A stretch of 42,268 nt of DNA from an uncultured Bacteroidaceae bacterium (GTDB lineage Bacteria; Bacteroidota; Bacteroidia; Bacteroidales; Bacteroidaceae): NCBI GenBank assembly GCA_904502235.1, contig CAJGDP010000015.1, forward strand, positions 1 to 42,268, read 5' to 3'. The notes beneath the pieces were generated by a model. The model was not told the origin of the DNA and did not search any database. It saw only the letters and a list, made by a program, of their open reading frames with translations. Numbering within the stretch: position 1 is the stretch's first letter; every line of letters begins with the position of its first letter. Made by a program: the position numbers and the translations under genes. This document shows positions 14,086-23,309 of the stretch, one piece after another.

Positions 14086-15132
14086 TTATTCTTTATCTTC
14101 TGCAGCATCTACCACAATTTGCGGAATATGTATGCTGTTCTCTATCAATTTGTCGGCAGGCAGTTTGAGTGTGTATAGCGATGCCTCAAGCTTTCTCATG
14201 AACTTGCCTTTCTTCTGTCCTGCCGCGTATACAAATGCTTCAACAACAATGACTCTGTTGTTCAGCTCGTCAACTACGGCGTGTGATACGAAAGGACCTC
14301 CCATCATGTCGTTTTCCATGTACCACAATCCTCTTACTAACTGCAGATAGCGGTCTCTGTGTGAAGTCTCGGTCATCAATACATAATCCTTCTCGGTCTG
14401 TATGTATTGTCCGGGCTTTCCGCCGGGCATATTCTCTTTCATTACAGAATCACGCTTTTGGATATAGTTCTCGAGTGAGAAATTGTCAGTCGAGGTGTAT
14501 GGATAACTGTACATTACAAAGCTGAGGATTTCGGGACGTGCCGAATTGAAGTCCGACAACCACACAAAGTCCTTGCCACGTTTCTCGCCGTTCATTTCAG
14601 CAGGTATCATAAGCTCACATCCGAACATCTCCTTTACGGTAGCCATGGCCTGCTCATTGTGCTTCTCCTTAAGAGTTTCAATCTGTCTGTTAAGCTCAAC
14701 CGAGTTGAAGAAATCGATGATTACATTGGCATTCTCCTTGAGGAACAGTTCAAGTTCGTCTCTCGATGGCGACTGCAATGTGAGTATTACCTGTGAACGT
14801 GCAAACACTTCGTTTGAATACTTGCATATTGTCTTGGAGTACAGACGGTTGTCGATATCGATGTTGATTATGTTTCGGAACGGTTTTGTGAGATTGCTGA
14901 GCTGTTCGGTTCTCGAAATGCGGAACGAACGCTCCGATTGTGGCAATCCGGGAATGTCGGTGTCAAGAACCTCTTCCAACGCTCTTCCTACCGGTGCATC
15001 CCAGAATTCCTGGGTACATACAACCAAAACTTCATAAGGGTTACCCACAGGGCTCCTTTTGAATGCGCTGTCTGTGCTGTCGCAAGCAGTCAACAATATT
15101 ACGGAAACCAAAATAAATAGAATCTTTTTCAT
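14086..15132 (-). CDS. DUF4837-family lipoprotein
   Basis: A 348-residue envelope lipoprotein of unknown function. The lipoprotein signal is MKKILFILVSVILLTAC with lipidated Cys17, followed by DSTDSAFKRSPVGNPYEVLVVC. The rest is soluble and mixed alpha/beta, with a central LFLKENANVIIDFFN helix and several W/Y-rich strands (GLWYMENDMMGGPFVSHAVVDE). DUF4837 proteins are confined to Bacteroidetes and commonly sit beside rlmN and pdxA, as here. It starts 12 nt after the rlmN stop. An Asp follows Cys17 (+2), a position that in some bacteria retains lipoproteins in the inner membrane, though the rule is different in Bacteroidetes. Confidence 0.9.
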   Translation of the reverse strand: MKKILFILVSVILLTACDSTDSAFKRSPVGNPYEVLVVCTQEFWDAPVGRALEEVLDTDIPGLPQSERSFRISRTEQLSNLTKPFRNIINIDIDNRLYSKTICKYSNEVFARSQVILTLQSPSRDELELFLKENANVIIDFFNSVELNRQIETLKEKHNEQAMATVKEMFGCELMIPAEMNGEKRGKDFVWLSDFNSARPEILSFVMYSYPYTSTDNFSLENYIQKRDSVMKENMPGGKPGQYIQTEKDYVLMTETSHRDRYLQLVRGLWYMENDMMGGPFVSHAVVDELNNRVIVVEAFVYAAGQKKGKFMRKLEASLYTLKLPADKLIENSIHIPQIVVDAAEDKE

Positions 15133-15144
15133 GGTACTATCTGT

Positions 15145-16185
15145 TTAATTTTTGTTATTGTTCTCCTGTTTAAGGGTAGAGAGCATACCGCATGCGGCAA
15201 AAATATCTTCGCCACGCGATGCTCTTATGGTGGTGAACAGGCCGTTCTTAGTGAGGTAATCCCTAAGTTGTGTCATGCCGTTCTCGTCCACGCCTTCGAG
15301 CGGAACTCCAGGAATTGCATGGTAACGTATAAGATTGATGCGGCAATCTATGCCTTCCAGCAACTTCAGCAGTTTGCGTGCGTGGAACATGCTCTCATTT
15401 ATATCCTTGAATACAATATATTCAAATGTGAGCCTTCTCTGATGGCTGAAATCATACTTACGCAACAGGTCGAGCATCTCCATGGTGGGGAAACCTTTTT
15501 CTGCCGGCATAATCTCCGCTCGTTTTTCAGGAATGGGGTGGTGCAGGCTTATTGCTATATGGTAGTCGCCCGAGTCGAGCAAGCGTTTCAATCCCTTGCG
15601 TATTCCCACCGACGATACAGTCAGACGGTGCGGGCTCCATCCGAGCGCATAGTCGCTTGTAAGAATCTCTATCGCCTGTAGCAGATTGTCAAGGTTGTCG
15701 CATGGCTCACCCATACCCATGAAAACGATGTTTGTCAGTTTCTCGAATTCCGGCAGAGCCAGTATCTGATTAACAATTTCATTGGCTGTCAGGTTTGCCG
15801 TATATTTCTGTTTGCCTGTCATGCAGAACAGACAGTTCATCTTGCAGCCCACCTGTGACGATACACAGAGCGTTGCACGGTCGCCGTCGGGAATGTATAC
15901 TGCCTCTACATAGTGGCCGTTTTCCACTTCGTAGAGATATTTCACCGTGCCGTCAACCGACCTTGCCTCATCGGCAGGCAATTTGTATCCCACTTCGAAC
16001 ATGTTTTTCAATGCCTCTCTGTTCTTCAAAGAGATGTTTGACATCTCGTCGATAGAGCGGACGCGCTTTTTGTATATCCAGTCGGCAATCTGTTTGGCGG
16101 TGAATGCCGGCATGCCGGCTTCCTTGACTGCATTTTTCAGCATATCAAGAGTCATTCCTGCCAATTTTTGTTTCTTACAATCCAT
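15145..16185 (-). CDS. rlmN: 23S rRNA (adenine-2503-C2)-methyltransferase RlmN
   Basis: A radical SAM enzyme that methylates A2503 of 23S rRNA and A37 of some tRNAs. The cluster cysteines are C114, C118 and C121 (GCKMNCLFC), and the methyl-carrying C-terminal cysteine is C332 (FAACGML). The segment GMGEPCDNLDNLL is also diagnostic, as are the N-terminal RlmN helices (FTAKQIADWIYKK). It is the first gene of the minus-strand operon that runs through DUF4837, pdxA and the phospho-alcohol module. Confidence 0.97.
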   Translation of the reverse strand: MDCKKQKLAGMTLDMLKNAVKEAGMPAFTAKQIADWIYKKRVRSIDEMSNISLKNREALKNMFEVGYKLPADEARSVDGTVKYLYEVENGHYVEAVYIPDGDRATLCVSSQVGCKMNCLFCMTGKQKYTANLTANEIVNQILALPEFEKLTNIVFMGMGEPCDNLDNLLQAIEILTSDYALGWSPHRLTVSSVGIRKGLKRLLDSGDYHIAISLHHPIPEKRAEIMPAEKGFPTMEMLDLLRKYDFSHQRRLTFEYIVFKDINESMFHARKLLKLLEGIDCRINLIRYHAIPGVPLEGVDENGMTQLRDYLTKNGLFTTIRASRGEDIFAACGMLSTLKQENNNKN

Positions 16186-16203
16186 CTTATATAAATAATG
16201 TTA

Positions 16204-16211
16204 CGAAGATA
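16204..16211 (-). promoter_or_regulatory. Possible promoter -7 box of the rlmN operon
   Basis: On the minus strand TATCTTCG lies 18 nt upstream of the rlmN ATG at 16185. No good -33 TTTG is seen at the usual spacing. Confidence 0.4.
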
Positions 16212-16283
16212 ATGCAAAAAAGTGATTTTGTTTGTATAAGTGTAACTAAATTGCATTAAATTCGCGTCAAACAAATTGATTTT

Positions 16284-18683
16284 ATGAAAGATTGCACCAT
16301 AGAAATATTTATGCCGCTGAATACGGCTGATGAAATACCGATACTTACAGAGCGTTTCGGCTCAATATCTTCGTTTGCTCATCTGTGGCTCTGGAGTGCC
16401 GAGCCGCACGATTGTGAACTGCCGTCTTATGTCACAATACTAACTGTCGATTCATTGACTACAACAGCTCTTTTCAAGGATATGGCGGAACGTGCTTCGG
16501 CTGATTTTGTGCTGTATATGAACAGACCGTCGGTTGTTGTGGACGCAGAGGCTCTTTCCGCTCTTTGCAATGCGATGCCTTACGATGCTTCGATGGGCTA
16601 TGCGCATTATCGCAAGGTTGTGGACGAAAACGTGTGTGACGCACCAACCATAGAGTGTCTCGAAGGGGCTTTGCGCAACGACTTCGACTTCGGACCGGCA
16701 GTGCTTTTCAGGACTTCGGCTCTTAAGGAGTGCTTTAAGGCGGAACAGGAAGAATTCTGCTTTGCAGGTTTCTATCAATTGCGTCTGGCATTGTCGCGCA
16801 TAGGCAAAATCTTTCATTTCAACGGATATCTCTCATTGGAGAACGAAAGCGACAACAGAAAGAGCGGCGAAAAGCAGTTCGACTATGTGAATCCTGCGCA
16901 ACGTAATGTGCAGATAGAAATGGAACGTGCGTGTACGGCCCATCTGAAGGCAGTGGACGCATGGTTGCCACCATGTAAATATGCTGGTATTGACCTTTCA
17001 AACGGTGAATTCCCGGTGGAGGCATCGGTGGTTATTCCTGTACTGAACCGTGAATCCACAATTGCCGATGCAATAAAATCGGTACTCGCGCAGGAGACCT
17101 CGTTCAATTTCAATATACTTGTTGTAGATAACCATTCTACAGACGGCACAGGTGCAATAATAGACTCTTTTGATGATGAAAGAGTTGTTCATATTGTGCC
17201 TGAAAGCAACACGTTAGGAATTGGAGGATGCTGGAATCTTGCTGTAAACGATGCCCGTTGCGGACGTTTTGCCGTACAGCTCGACAGCGACGACCTATAT
17301 AGTGGTGAGCATACTCTGCAGAGAATAGTGGACGAATTCTATAAGCAGCAATGTGCTATGCTCGTGGGTACGTACCGCATATGTGATTTCAATCTCGAGA
17401 CTCTGCCTCCGGGAATAATAGACCACCGTGAGTGGACCGATGATAACGGACGCAATAATGCATTGCGTATAAACGGTTTGGGTGCTCCGCGTGCCTTTTA
17501 TACTCCGGTTATCCGCGAAGTGGGATTCCCTAATGTAAGCTATGGCGAGGATTATGCCGTGGGCTTACAGATTTCTCGCACTTATCGTATAGGACGAATT
17601 TATGATGTGCTTTATCTGTGCCGTCGTTGGGGTGGCAATTCCGATGCGGCTCTGTCGCACGAAAAGGTAAACGCGCATAATCTCTATAAGGATACTTTGC
17701 GTACGGCAGAGTTCAATGCCCGACGTGAGATGATGCAGACAATGGGTGTGCCTTCTCAAAGCGTTCTGAAACGTTTTTTTGAAGTGCAGCTTGCATGTTG
17801 GGACGATGCTTCAAAGCGTTATTCCGACTTGAACGACGTCAGTGTGAGAATGCTCGACAACGGCTTGATGTTGCAGTATAATCCGTCGCGTGCGCTATCT
17901 TCGTCGGCAAAGGTGGACGATGTCTCAATAAAGAACCGTGCCTGTTTCCTTTGTGAGGGCAATCGTCCTGAATGTCAGATTAAGGAGAGTGCTTTGGGTG
18001 ATTTTGACGTGCTTGTGAATCCATTCCCTATTTTGCCATATCATTTTACGTTGTCGTGGAAGGAACACGCACCTCAGGTGCTTGAAAAAATGTATACCGA
18101 CATGTTGTTGCTGGCAAGGGAATGGCAAGGTATGGCACTCTTTTACAATGGTGCAAAGTGTGGTGCTTCGGCACCCGATCATGCGCATCTGCAGGCAGTG
18201 CGCAAGGGGGATATTCCTTTATTGTCCGAAGGCTGGCGCGAAACTATTTCCGACAGTCTGGAGCCTCTTTTCATGGATCAGGGGAACGGAATCTATAAAT
18301 CGGATGCCTATGTTGTACCTCTGTTTGTGATTCAGGCAGGCAGTGTAAGCGGTTCGGTGCAGTTGCTTGCCCGTTTGCTCTCAGCAATGCCTTGTGCGGA
18401 AGGTGAGGCAGAACCGCGTATGAATGCCGTTTGCGTGTATGAACCCGGTGAAGGCTATATTACATATGTCGTTCCACGTTCAAAACATCGTCCTGACTGT
18501 TACTGTGTGGATGGTGACGGACGCATGGTAAGTCCTGGTACACTCGATATGGCGGGGCTTGTTGTTACACCTCGCGAGCAGGATTTTCTTGAGATTTCGG
18601 CTGATGAGGCTTGCGCAATGCTTAAGGAGGTCGCGATGTCTGAGGAAACGTTTGAAATTGTTTCGGAAAAGGTAAGGGAATGA
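16284..18683 (+). CDS. Glycosyltransferase family 2 / DUF4922 fusion protein
   Basis: 799 residues with no signal peptide. Residues ~1-230 resemble a degenerate nucleotide-diphospho-sugar transferase fold. Residues ~245-470 are a clear GT2 domain (VEASVVIPVLNRESTIADAI, VVDNHSTDGTG, QLDSDDLYSGEH). The C-terminal ~260 residues match DUF4922. This part has a zinc-type CEGNRPEC segment and a histidine-triad-like motif H633-A-H635-L-Q637 (PDHAHLQ) as in nucleotide phosphorylases of the GalT/HIT fold. The enzyme may thus both transfer a sugar and act on a nucleotide sugar. It overlaps the SpoIID-domain gene by 4 nt (ATGA), a pairing I associate with Bacteroidetes genomes. Substrate unknown. Confidence 0.8.
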   Translation: MKDCTIEIFMPLNTADEIPILTERFGSISSFAHLWLWSAEPHDCELPSYVTILTVDSLTTTALFKDMAERASADFVLYMNRPSVVVDAEALSALCNAMPYDASMGYAHYRKVVDENVCDAPTIECLEGALRNDFDFGPAVLFRTSALKECFKAEQEEFCFAGFYQLRLALSRIGKIFHFNGYLSLENESDNRKSGEKQFDYVNPAQRNVQIEMERACTAHLKAVDAWLPPCKYAGIDLSNGEFPVEASVVIPVLNRESTIADAIKSVLAQETSFNFNILVVDNHSTDGTGAIIDSFDDERVVHIVPESNTLGIGGCWNLAVNDARCGRFAVQLDSDDLYSGEHTLQRIVDEFYKQQCAMLVGTYRICDFNLETLPPGIIDHREWTDDNGRNNALRINGLGAPRAFYTPVIREVGFPNVSYGEDYAVGLQISRTYRIGRIYDVLYLCRRWGGNSDAALSHEKVNAHNLYKDTLRTAEFNARREMMQTMGVPSQSVLKRFFEVQLACWDDASKRYSDLNDVSVRMLDNGLMLQYNPSRALSSSAKVDDVSIKNRACFLCEGNRPECQIKESALGDFDVLVNPFPILPYHFTLSWKEHAPQVLEKMYTDMLLLAREWQGMALFYNGAKCGASAPDHAHLQAVRKGDIPLLSEGWRETISDSLEPLFMDQGNGIYKSDAYVVPLFVIQAGSVSGSVQLLARLLSAMPCAEGEAEPRMNAVCVYEPGEGYITYVVPRSKHRPDCYCVDGDGRMVSPGTLDMAGLVVTPREQDFLEISADEACAMLKEVAMSEETFEIVSEKVRE

Positions 18684-19969
18684 GCAGAACTGTTGATATA
18701 GGCATATTGCGTGCTCCGCAGATAAAGTTCGATTTAATCGGAGAATTTTGCTCAAATACCGGTTGCTTGAATGACGGAAATACTGTCGCTGTTGAACGTG
18801 GTAAACTGCTTTATAACGGAATGTCTTGCAATGAATTACACTTTATTCCAAGCACTGTGGAATCGACATTTGTATTGCACGATGTGGTGATTGGTGTAAA
18901 CTTCCATTGGCAACGAAAGGAGTCGCAGACGTTCAAGGGCGAGCTGCGTTTTATTGTAGAAGATGGCGAGGTGCGTGCAATAAACAGAATCGATGTAGAA
19001 GAGTATCTTGTAAGCGTGATATCTAGCGAAATGTCTGCAAGCTCTTCGTTGGAGTTTCTCAAGGCGCACGCCATAGTTTCGCGTAGCTGGCTTTATGCCC
19101 AACTGTTGCGTCAGGAGAAGGTACAGCAAGGCACTCTAGGTTGGGAGAATGAGGGTGAAACAGTGCGTTGGTATGCCCGTGAGGACCACACACTCTTTGA
19201 TTTATGTGCCGATGACCATTGTCAACGTTATCAAGGAATTACAAGAGCACAGAATCCGAATGTGGAACGTGCAGTGCGTGAGACGTCGGGACTGGTTCTT
19301 AAGTACGATGGTAAGGTTTGTGATGCCCGTTTCAGCAAATGTTGCGGTGGGGTAACCGAACTCTTTTCTTCGTGTTGGGAAAATGATAATCCGCCTTATC
19401 TTCAGGTGCTCAGGGATGCCGATGATAAGCAGGTACCCGACCTTACAACCGAAGAGGGTGCGCGCCGCTGGATAGAGAGTGAAGAACCGTCGTTCTGCTC
19501 TACAACCGATAATTCTGTATTGTCGCAGATTCTTAATGGCTACGACCGCGAAACCAACGATTTCTACCGTTGGAAAGTGGAATATTCGCAGAATGAACTT
19601 TCTGCAATTGTTGCCGAGCGTTCCGGCATTGATTTTGGAATAATAGAGTCTCTTGAACCTTTGCAACGTGGTGCTTCGGGCAGGATAACGCGCTTGCGCA
19701 TTGTTGGCAGTAAAGCTGAACGTGTCGTAGGCAAGGAACTTGAGATAAGACGTTGGCTCTCAAGGAGTCATCTGTATAGTTCGGCATTTGTTGTAGACAA
19801 GATTGTAGATGAGTCCGGGGTGGCAAAATTCGTTCTTAAAGGTGCCGGTTGGGGACACGGAGTGGGACTTTGTCAGGTGGGCGCGGCTGTCATGGGCGAA
19901 AACGGGGCATCGCATACCCAAATACTCGAACATTACTATCCAAGTGCTAAAATAGAGCCTGTAGATTGA
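18680..19969 (+). CDS. SpoIID/LytB-domain protein
   Basis: 429 residues. The SpoIID fold is marked by AINRIDVEEYLVSVISSEM with the putative catalytic Glu117, then LKAHAIVSRSWLYAQL, a cysteine-containing core (FSKCCGGVTELFSSCW) and the C-terminal KGAGWGHGVGLCQVGAAVMGENG motif. In endospore formers SpoIID is a lytic transglycosylase that cleaves stem-peptide-free glycan. Here the organism does not sporulate, and I see no signal peptide, which is odd for a cell-wall enzyme. Translational coupling to the GT2/DUF4922 protein suggests both act on the same glycan, perhaps an intracellular or recycled muropeptide or storage glycan. Confidence 0.88.
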   Translation: MSRTVDIGILRAPQIKFDLIGEFCSNTGCLNDGNTVAVERGKLLYNGMSCNELHFIPSTVESTFVLHDVVIGVNFHWQRKESQTFKGELRFIVEDGEVRAINRIDVEEYLVSVISSEMSASSSLEFLKAHAIVSRSWLYAQLLRQEKVQQGTLGWENEGETVRWYAREDHTLFDLCADDHCQRYQGITRAQNPNVERAVRETSGLVLKYDGKVCDARFSKCCGGVTELFSSCWENDNPPYLQVLRDADDKQVPDLTTEEGARRWIESEEPSFCSTTDNSVLSQILNGYDRETNDFYRWKVEYSQNELSAIVAERSGIDFGIIESLEPLQRGASGRITRLRIVGSKAERVVGKELEIRRWLSRSHLYSSAFVVDKIVDESGVAKFVLKGAGWGHGVGLCQVGAAVMGENGASHTQILEHYYPSAKIEPVD

Positions 19970-20042
19970 TGTATTTGACAGAATGTCATCTCTATTTATC
20001 TCTCTTATTGATTATTTCGTTTTTTTATAAATAAAAAAGTGT

Positions 20043-20050
20043 TACCTTTG
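20043..20050 (+). promoter_or_regulatory. Promoter -7 box of the exopolysaccharide operon
   Basis: TACCTTTG (then CAA) matches the -7 consensus. The T-rich stretch about 20 nt upstream could supply the -33 element. Transcription from about 20056 would leave a leader of about 90 nt before the ATG at 20148. No invertible-promoter inverted repeats of the Bacteroides capsule type are visible around it. Confidence 0.55.
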
Positions 20051-20147
20051 CAATATATTTGTTAAAAGGTAGTTGATATAAATAAACAAATTTGCCTGCA
20101 GGCAGTTGTGCTCTTTCGTTTTAGTAAAATGATTTAAATTGGATATC

Positions 20148-20759
20148 ATGGTTATAAAAGATGGAATGAATGCGTTTGAGCGTTTTATTAAACGTTCGTT
20201 TGATTTTCTTTGTTCATTCTTTGGACTTGTGGTATTATTTCCGGTGTTTTTGGTTGTATATATCGGCCTTCGTCTGCAAAACGATGGAAGCGTGATATTC
20301 AAACAGGAGCGAATCGGATATAAGGGCAAGCCGTTCAATATATACAAATTCAGAACAATGCGCACCGATTCCGAGAGTGAAGGAATTCCTCTTCTCGCAG
20401 CAAAAGGTGACGAGCGTCTTACAAAAGTCGGTAAATTCCTTCGTGAACATCATCTCGACGAATTGCCTCAGTTGTTCAATGTCTTTATTGGTGATATGTC
20501 GTTTGTGGGTCCGCGTCCTGAACGTCAGTACTTTATTGATAAAATCAAGGAAGTGAATCCGAACTATGATTATCTTTATCTTGTACGCCCCGGTGTAACA
20601 TCCATGGCTACAATATATAATGGATATACTGATACTCTGGAAAAAATGCTTATCCGTCTGGATATGGATTTGGAGTATTTGCAGAAGCGTTCTTTGTGGT
20701 TGGACCTGAAGATTATTGTTACAACGGTATTGAATATAGTTGTAGGTAAGAAATTCTAA
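20148..20759 (+). CDS. Initiating sugar-phosphate transferase (bacterial sugar transferase family)
   Basis: 203 residues from the ATG at 20148 (a TTG at 20139 is in frame but not needed). It attaches the first sugar-1-phosphate to undecaprenyl phosphate at the cytoplasmic face. Features are one N-terminal hydrophobic re-entrant helix (FLCSFFGLVVLFPVFLVVYI), then FKQERIGYKGKPFNIYKFRTM, HHLDELPQLFNVFIGDMSFVGPRP, and the terminal helix. This is the short monotopic form (PglC/WsaP-like) rather than the longer WcaJ or WbaP form. It is the first gene of the polysaccharide operon. Confidence 0.94.
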   Translation: MVIKDGMNAFERFIKRSFDFLCSFFGLVVLFPVFLVVYIGLRLQNDGSVIFKQERIGYKGKPFNIYKFRTMRTDSESEGIPLLAAKGDERLTKVGKFLREHHLDELPQLFNVFIGDMSFVGPRPERQYFIDKIKEVNPNYDYLYLVRPGVTSMATIYNGYTDTLEKMLIRLDMDLEYLQKRSLWLDLKIIVTTVLNIVVGKKF

Positions 20760-20779
20760 AAAAAAATAAATCAGCATAT

Positions 20780-23290
20780 ATGATAAAAAAAGTTTTTATA
20801 TTGCTTTCGTGCGTTTTTTGTCTGCAGGTGGCTTTTGCTCAATCTATGAGCGATGAACAGATAATAAGATTCGTTAAATCGGAGCAGGAAAAGGGCTCTG
20901 ACCAAAAAACAATAGCAACAGAACTTCTTAAAAAGGGCGTTTCTCCAGAACGTCTTCGTGAAATAAAAAAGAAATATGACGCAGAAAAGGCGTTGTTGGG
21001 AGCAAGCGATCTTGTTGGTGGAAAGGATACGGAATCCCGTTCACGTACCGGGAAGGATGCCGCTTCCAAGACTGTAGGCAAGCTTGACGAGAACAAGGTT
21101 TATACCGATGACAATCAAAAATTAGAAGCTCTTAACAAGGAAATGGATTTTCTTGATATAGACTCAGTTCTTTATTACAGAAACCTGTTGGAGGAGCCAC
21201 GCGTGTTCGGACGAAATATCTTCAACAACGAACTGCTTACCTTTGAATCTTCGCAGAATATTCCCACACCTTCGGATTATGTTCTTGGTGCAGGGGATGT
21301 TGTTATTGTAGATATCTGGGGTGCGTCGCAGAATCTTGTAGAATCAGAAATTTCTCCCGACGGAAAAATCGTAGTAGAGGGTGTAGGTCCGTTGCATCTT
21401 GCAGGTAAGAGTGTAAAGGAGGCAAATAAATATGTAAACGATGTGCTTGGTAAGATATATGCAGAATCGAGCATAAGTCTGACTGTCGGCACAACCCGTT
21501 CTATTGTTGTTCAGGTACTTGGCGAGGTTGTTACTCCCGGTAGCTATACAATGAGTGCTCTATCAACTGCTTTCAATGCATTGTATGCCGCAGGCGGTAT
21601 AAACGATTTGGGTACATTGCGTTCAATCAATGTGTTCCGTAACGGTAAGAGTGTTGCCACAATTGATGTGTACGACTATATTTTCAACGGTAAGGTAGAC
21701 GGCAATGTCCGTCTTCAGGATAACGACGTGGTAAGCGTAGGTGCATACGATGCTATTGTAAACATACAGGGTAAGGTTAAGCGTCCTATGCTGTATGAGA
21801 TGAGGAGCAACGAAAGCCTTGCTTCGCTTGTTAAGTATTCAGGTGGTTTCACCGGTGATGCTTACAGCGAAAAATTACGCGTTGTGAGAAAGAACGGTAG
21901 AGAATATTCTCTTTTCACTGTTGCCAAGAATAACATGGGAGCGTTCACCATGTGCGACGGTGATTCAATTTATGTAGATTCTATAATTCCACGTTTCTCA
22001 AACATCGTAGAGATCAGCGGTGCGGTATTCTTCCCCGGACAATATCAGTTCGGTGAGGAAATAAACAGCGTTGCAGAACTTATAGAAGCCGCCGGCGGTG
22101 TCCGCGAGGATGCATTCTTGAACCGTGCTGTCCTGCATCACAGAAACCCCGACAACACCATAGAGGCAAAGTCGGTTGACGTAAACGGTATATTGAACAG
22201 CACTTCGTCCGATGTTGCGTTGCGTAACAACGATATCCTTTTCATTCCAAGTACAAGCGATATGCTTGGCAAACAGGTGGTAAGAGTCAACGGCGAGGTG
22301 AATTTCCCGGGAGAGTATAAGTTTGCCGAGAATACCACAGTAGAGGATATTATCCTGCAGGCAGGTGGTCTTACACGTGCAGCCTCTGCCGCAAGAGTTG
22401 ATGTGTATCGCCAGACTCACAATACTATGGCATTGGAAGAGGCTGACACTCTTATTGAAGCATTCAGTTTCGAGATAAAGGATGGTCTTGTTATAGAGGG
22501 TGCAAATGAATTTGTGCTCAGACCTTTCGACGAGGTTAATGTGCGTCGCAGTCCACAATATAACGAGGTGAAGAATGTAGAGGTAGCCGGAGCTGTAAAT
22601 TTTGGTGGAGCGTATGCAATGAAGTCAAAAGAGTATAGATTGAGCGATTTGGTTAAAAATGCCGGAGGCGTTTCAAAAAGTGCATATATCGAAGGTGCTT
22701 CGTTGCGTCGCAAAATGGATAGTGATGAAATGCTCCAGAACGAAAATTTCCGCAAATCAACTCAAATAGAATTCTACGAAGAACTGTTGAATGGTAATAC
22801 AACTGTCGACCAGACGCTCTTGGAGACACTGTATGAGTTGAAGAATAGTGTCGAGGACAGTTATTTTGTTGCAATTGACCTTGAGAAAGCCATGGAGGAA
22901 CCCGGTGGCGAATATGATATAATCCTACGCGAGGGCGACCGTTTGTCGGTTCCCGAATACAATTCGCTTGTGTCGGTCTATGGCGAAGTTTCTTCTTCTT
23001 CTTCTTCTTCTGTAAATTGGAAAAAAGGCAAGAGTGTAAGATATTATATCAGGCACTCTGGTGGTCTTGGAGAAAAAGCGAAGAAGAAAGGTATCTATGT
23101 TATAAATATGAATGGCTCAATAGAAAAGGTCAGAATGTGTTCAAGAAAGGCTATTATGCCCGGATGCAAGATTGTTGTGCCACGTAAGGCTGAACGCAAA
23201 AAGATATCAACAGCCGAAATAGTAACAATTAGTACATCTACAGCCTCTTTGGCAACCATGATTGTTACATTGGTGAATTTGCTTAAGTAG
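20780..23290 (+). CDS. Wza-like polysaccharide export protein with SLBB domains
   Basis: 836 residues with a signal peptide (cleavage after CLQVAFA, ~21). A helical charged region (~25-120) precedes the Poly_export domain (PSDYVLGAGDVVIVDIWGASQ) and at least five SLBB beta-grasp repeats, seen as repeated VxGEVxxPGxY-type strands. The C-terminal end is one hydrophobic helix (TASLATMIVTLVNLLK), as expected for the outer-membrane alpha-barrel of Wza-type proteins. It is larger than E. coli Wza (379), as is usual in Bacteroidetes. A run of seven serines at residues 738-744 is encoded by pure TCT repeats. Confidence 0.92.
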   Translation: MIKKVFILLSCVFCLQVAFAQSMSDEQIIRFVKSEQEKGSDQKTIATELLKKGVSPERLREIKKKYDAEKALLGASDLVGGKDTESRSRTGKDAASKTVGKLDENKVYTDDNQKLEALNKEMDFLDIDSVLYYRNLLEEPRVFGRNIFNNELLTFESSQNIPTPSDYVLGAGDVVIVDIWGASQNLVESEISPDGKIVVEGVGPLHLAGKSVKEANKYVNDVLGKIYAESSISLTVGTTRSIVVQVLGEVVTPGSYTMSALSTAFNALYAAGGINDLGTLRSINVFRNGKSVATIDVYDYIFNGKVDGNVRLQDNDVVSVGAYDAIVNIQGKVKRPMLYEMRSNESLASLVKYSGGFTGDAYSEKLRVVRKNGREYSLFTVAKNNMGAFTMCDGDSIYVDSIIPRFSNIVEISGAVFFPGQYQFGEEINSVAELIEAAGGVREDAFLNRAVLHHRNPDNTIEAKSVDVNGILNSTSSDVALRNNDILFIPSTSDMLGKQVVRVNGEVNFPGEYKFAENTTVEDIILQAGGLTRAASAARVDVYRQTHNTMALEEADTLIEAFSFEIKDGLVIEGANEFVLRPFDEVNVRRSPQYNEVKNVEVAGAVNFGGAYAMKSKEYRLSDLVKNAGGVSKSAYIEGASLRRKMDSDEMLQNENFRKSTQIEFYEELLNGNTTVDQTLLETLYELKNSVEDSYFVAIDLEKAMEEPGGEYDIILREGDRLSVPEYNSLVSVYGEVSSSSSSSVNWKKGKSVRYYIRHSGGLGEKAKKKGIYVINMNGSIEKVRMCSRKAIMPGCKIVVPRKAERKKISTAEIVTISTSTASLATMIVTLVNLLK

Positions 23291-23309
23291 TAATACTGGA
23301 TAATAGGAT

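Noticed and set aside
20043..20147. Invertible capsule promoter or UpxY/UpxZ antiterminator control at the polysaccharide locus
   Set aside because: No inverted repeats flank the promoter and no antiterminator gene is present.
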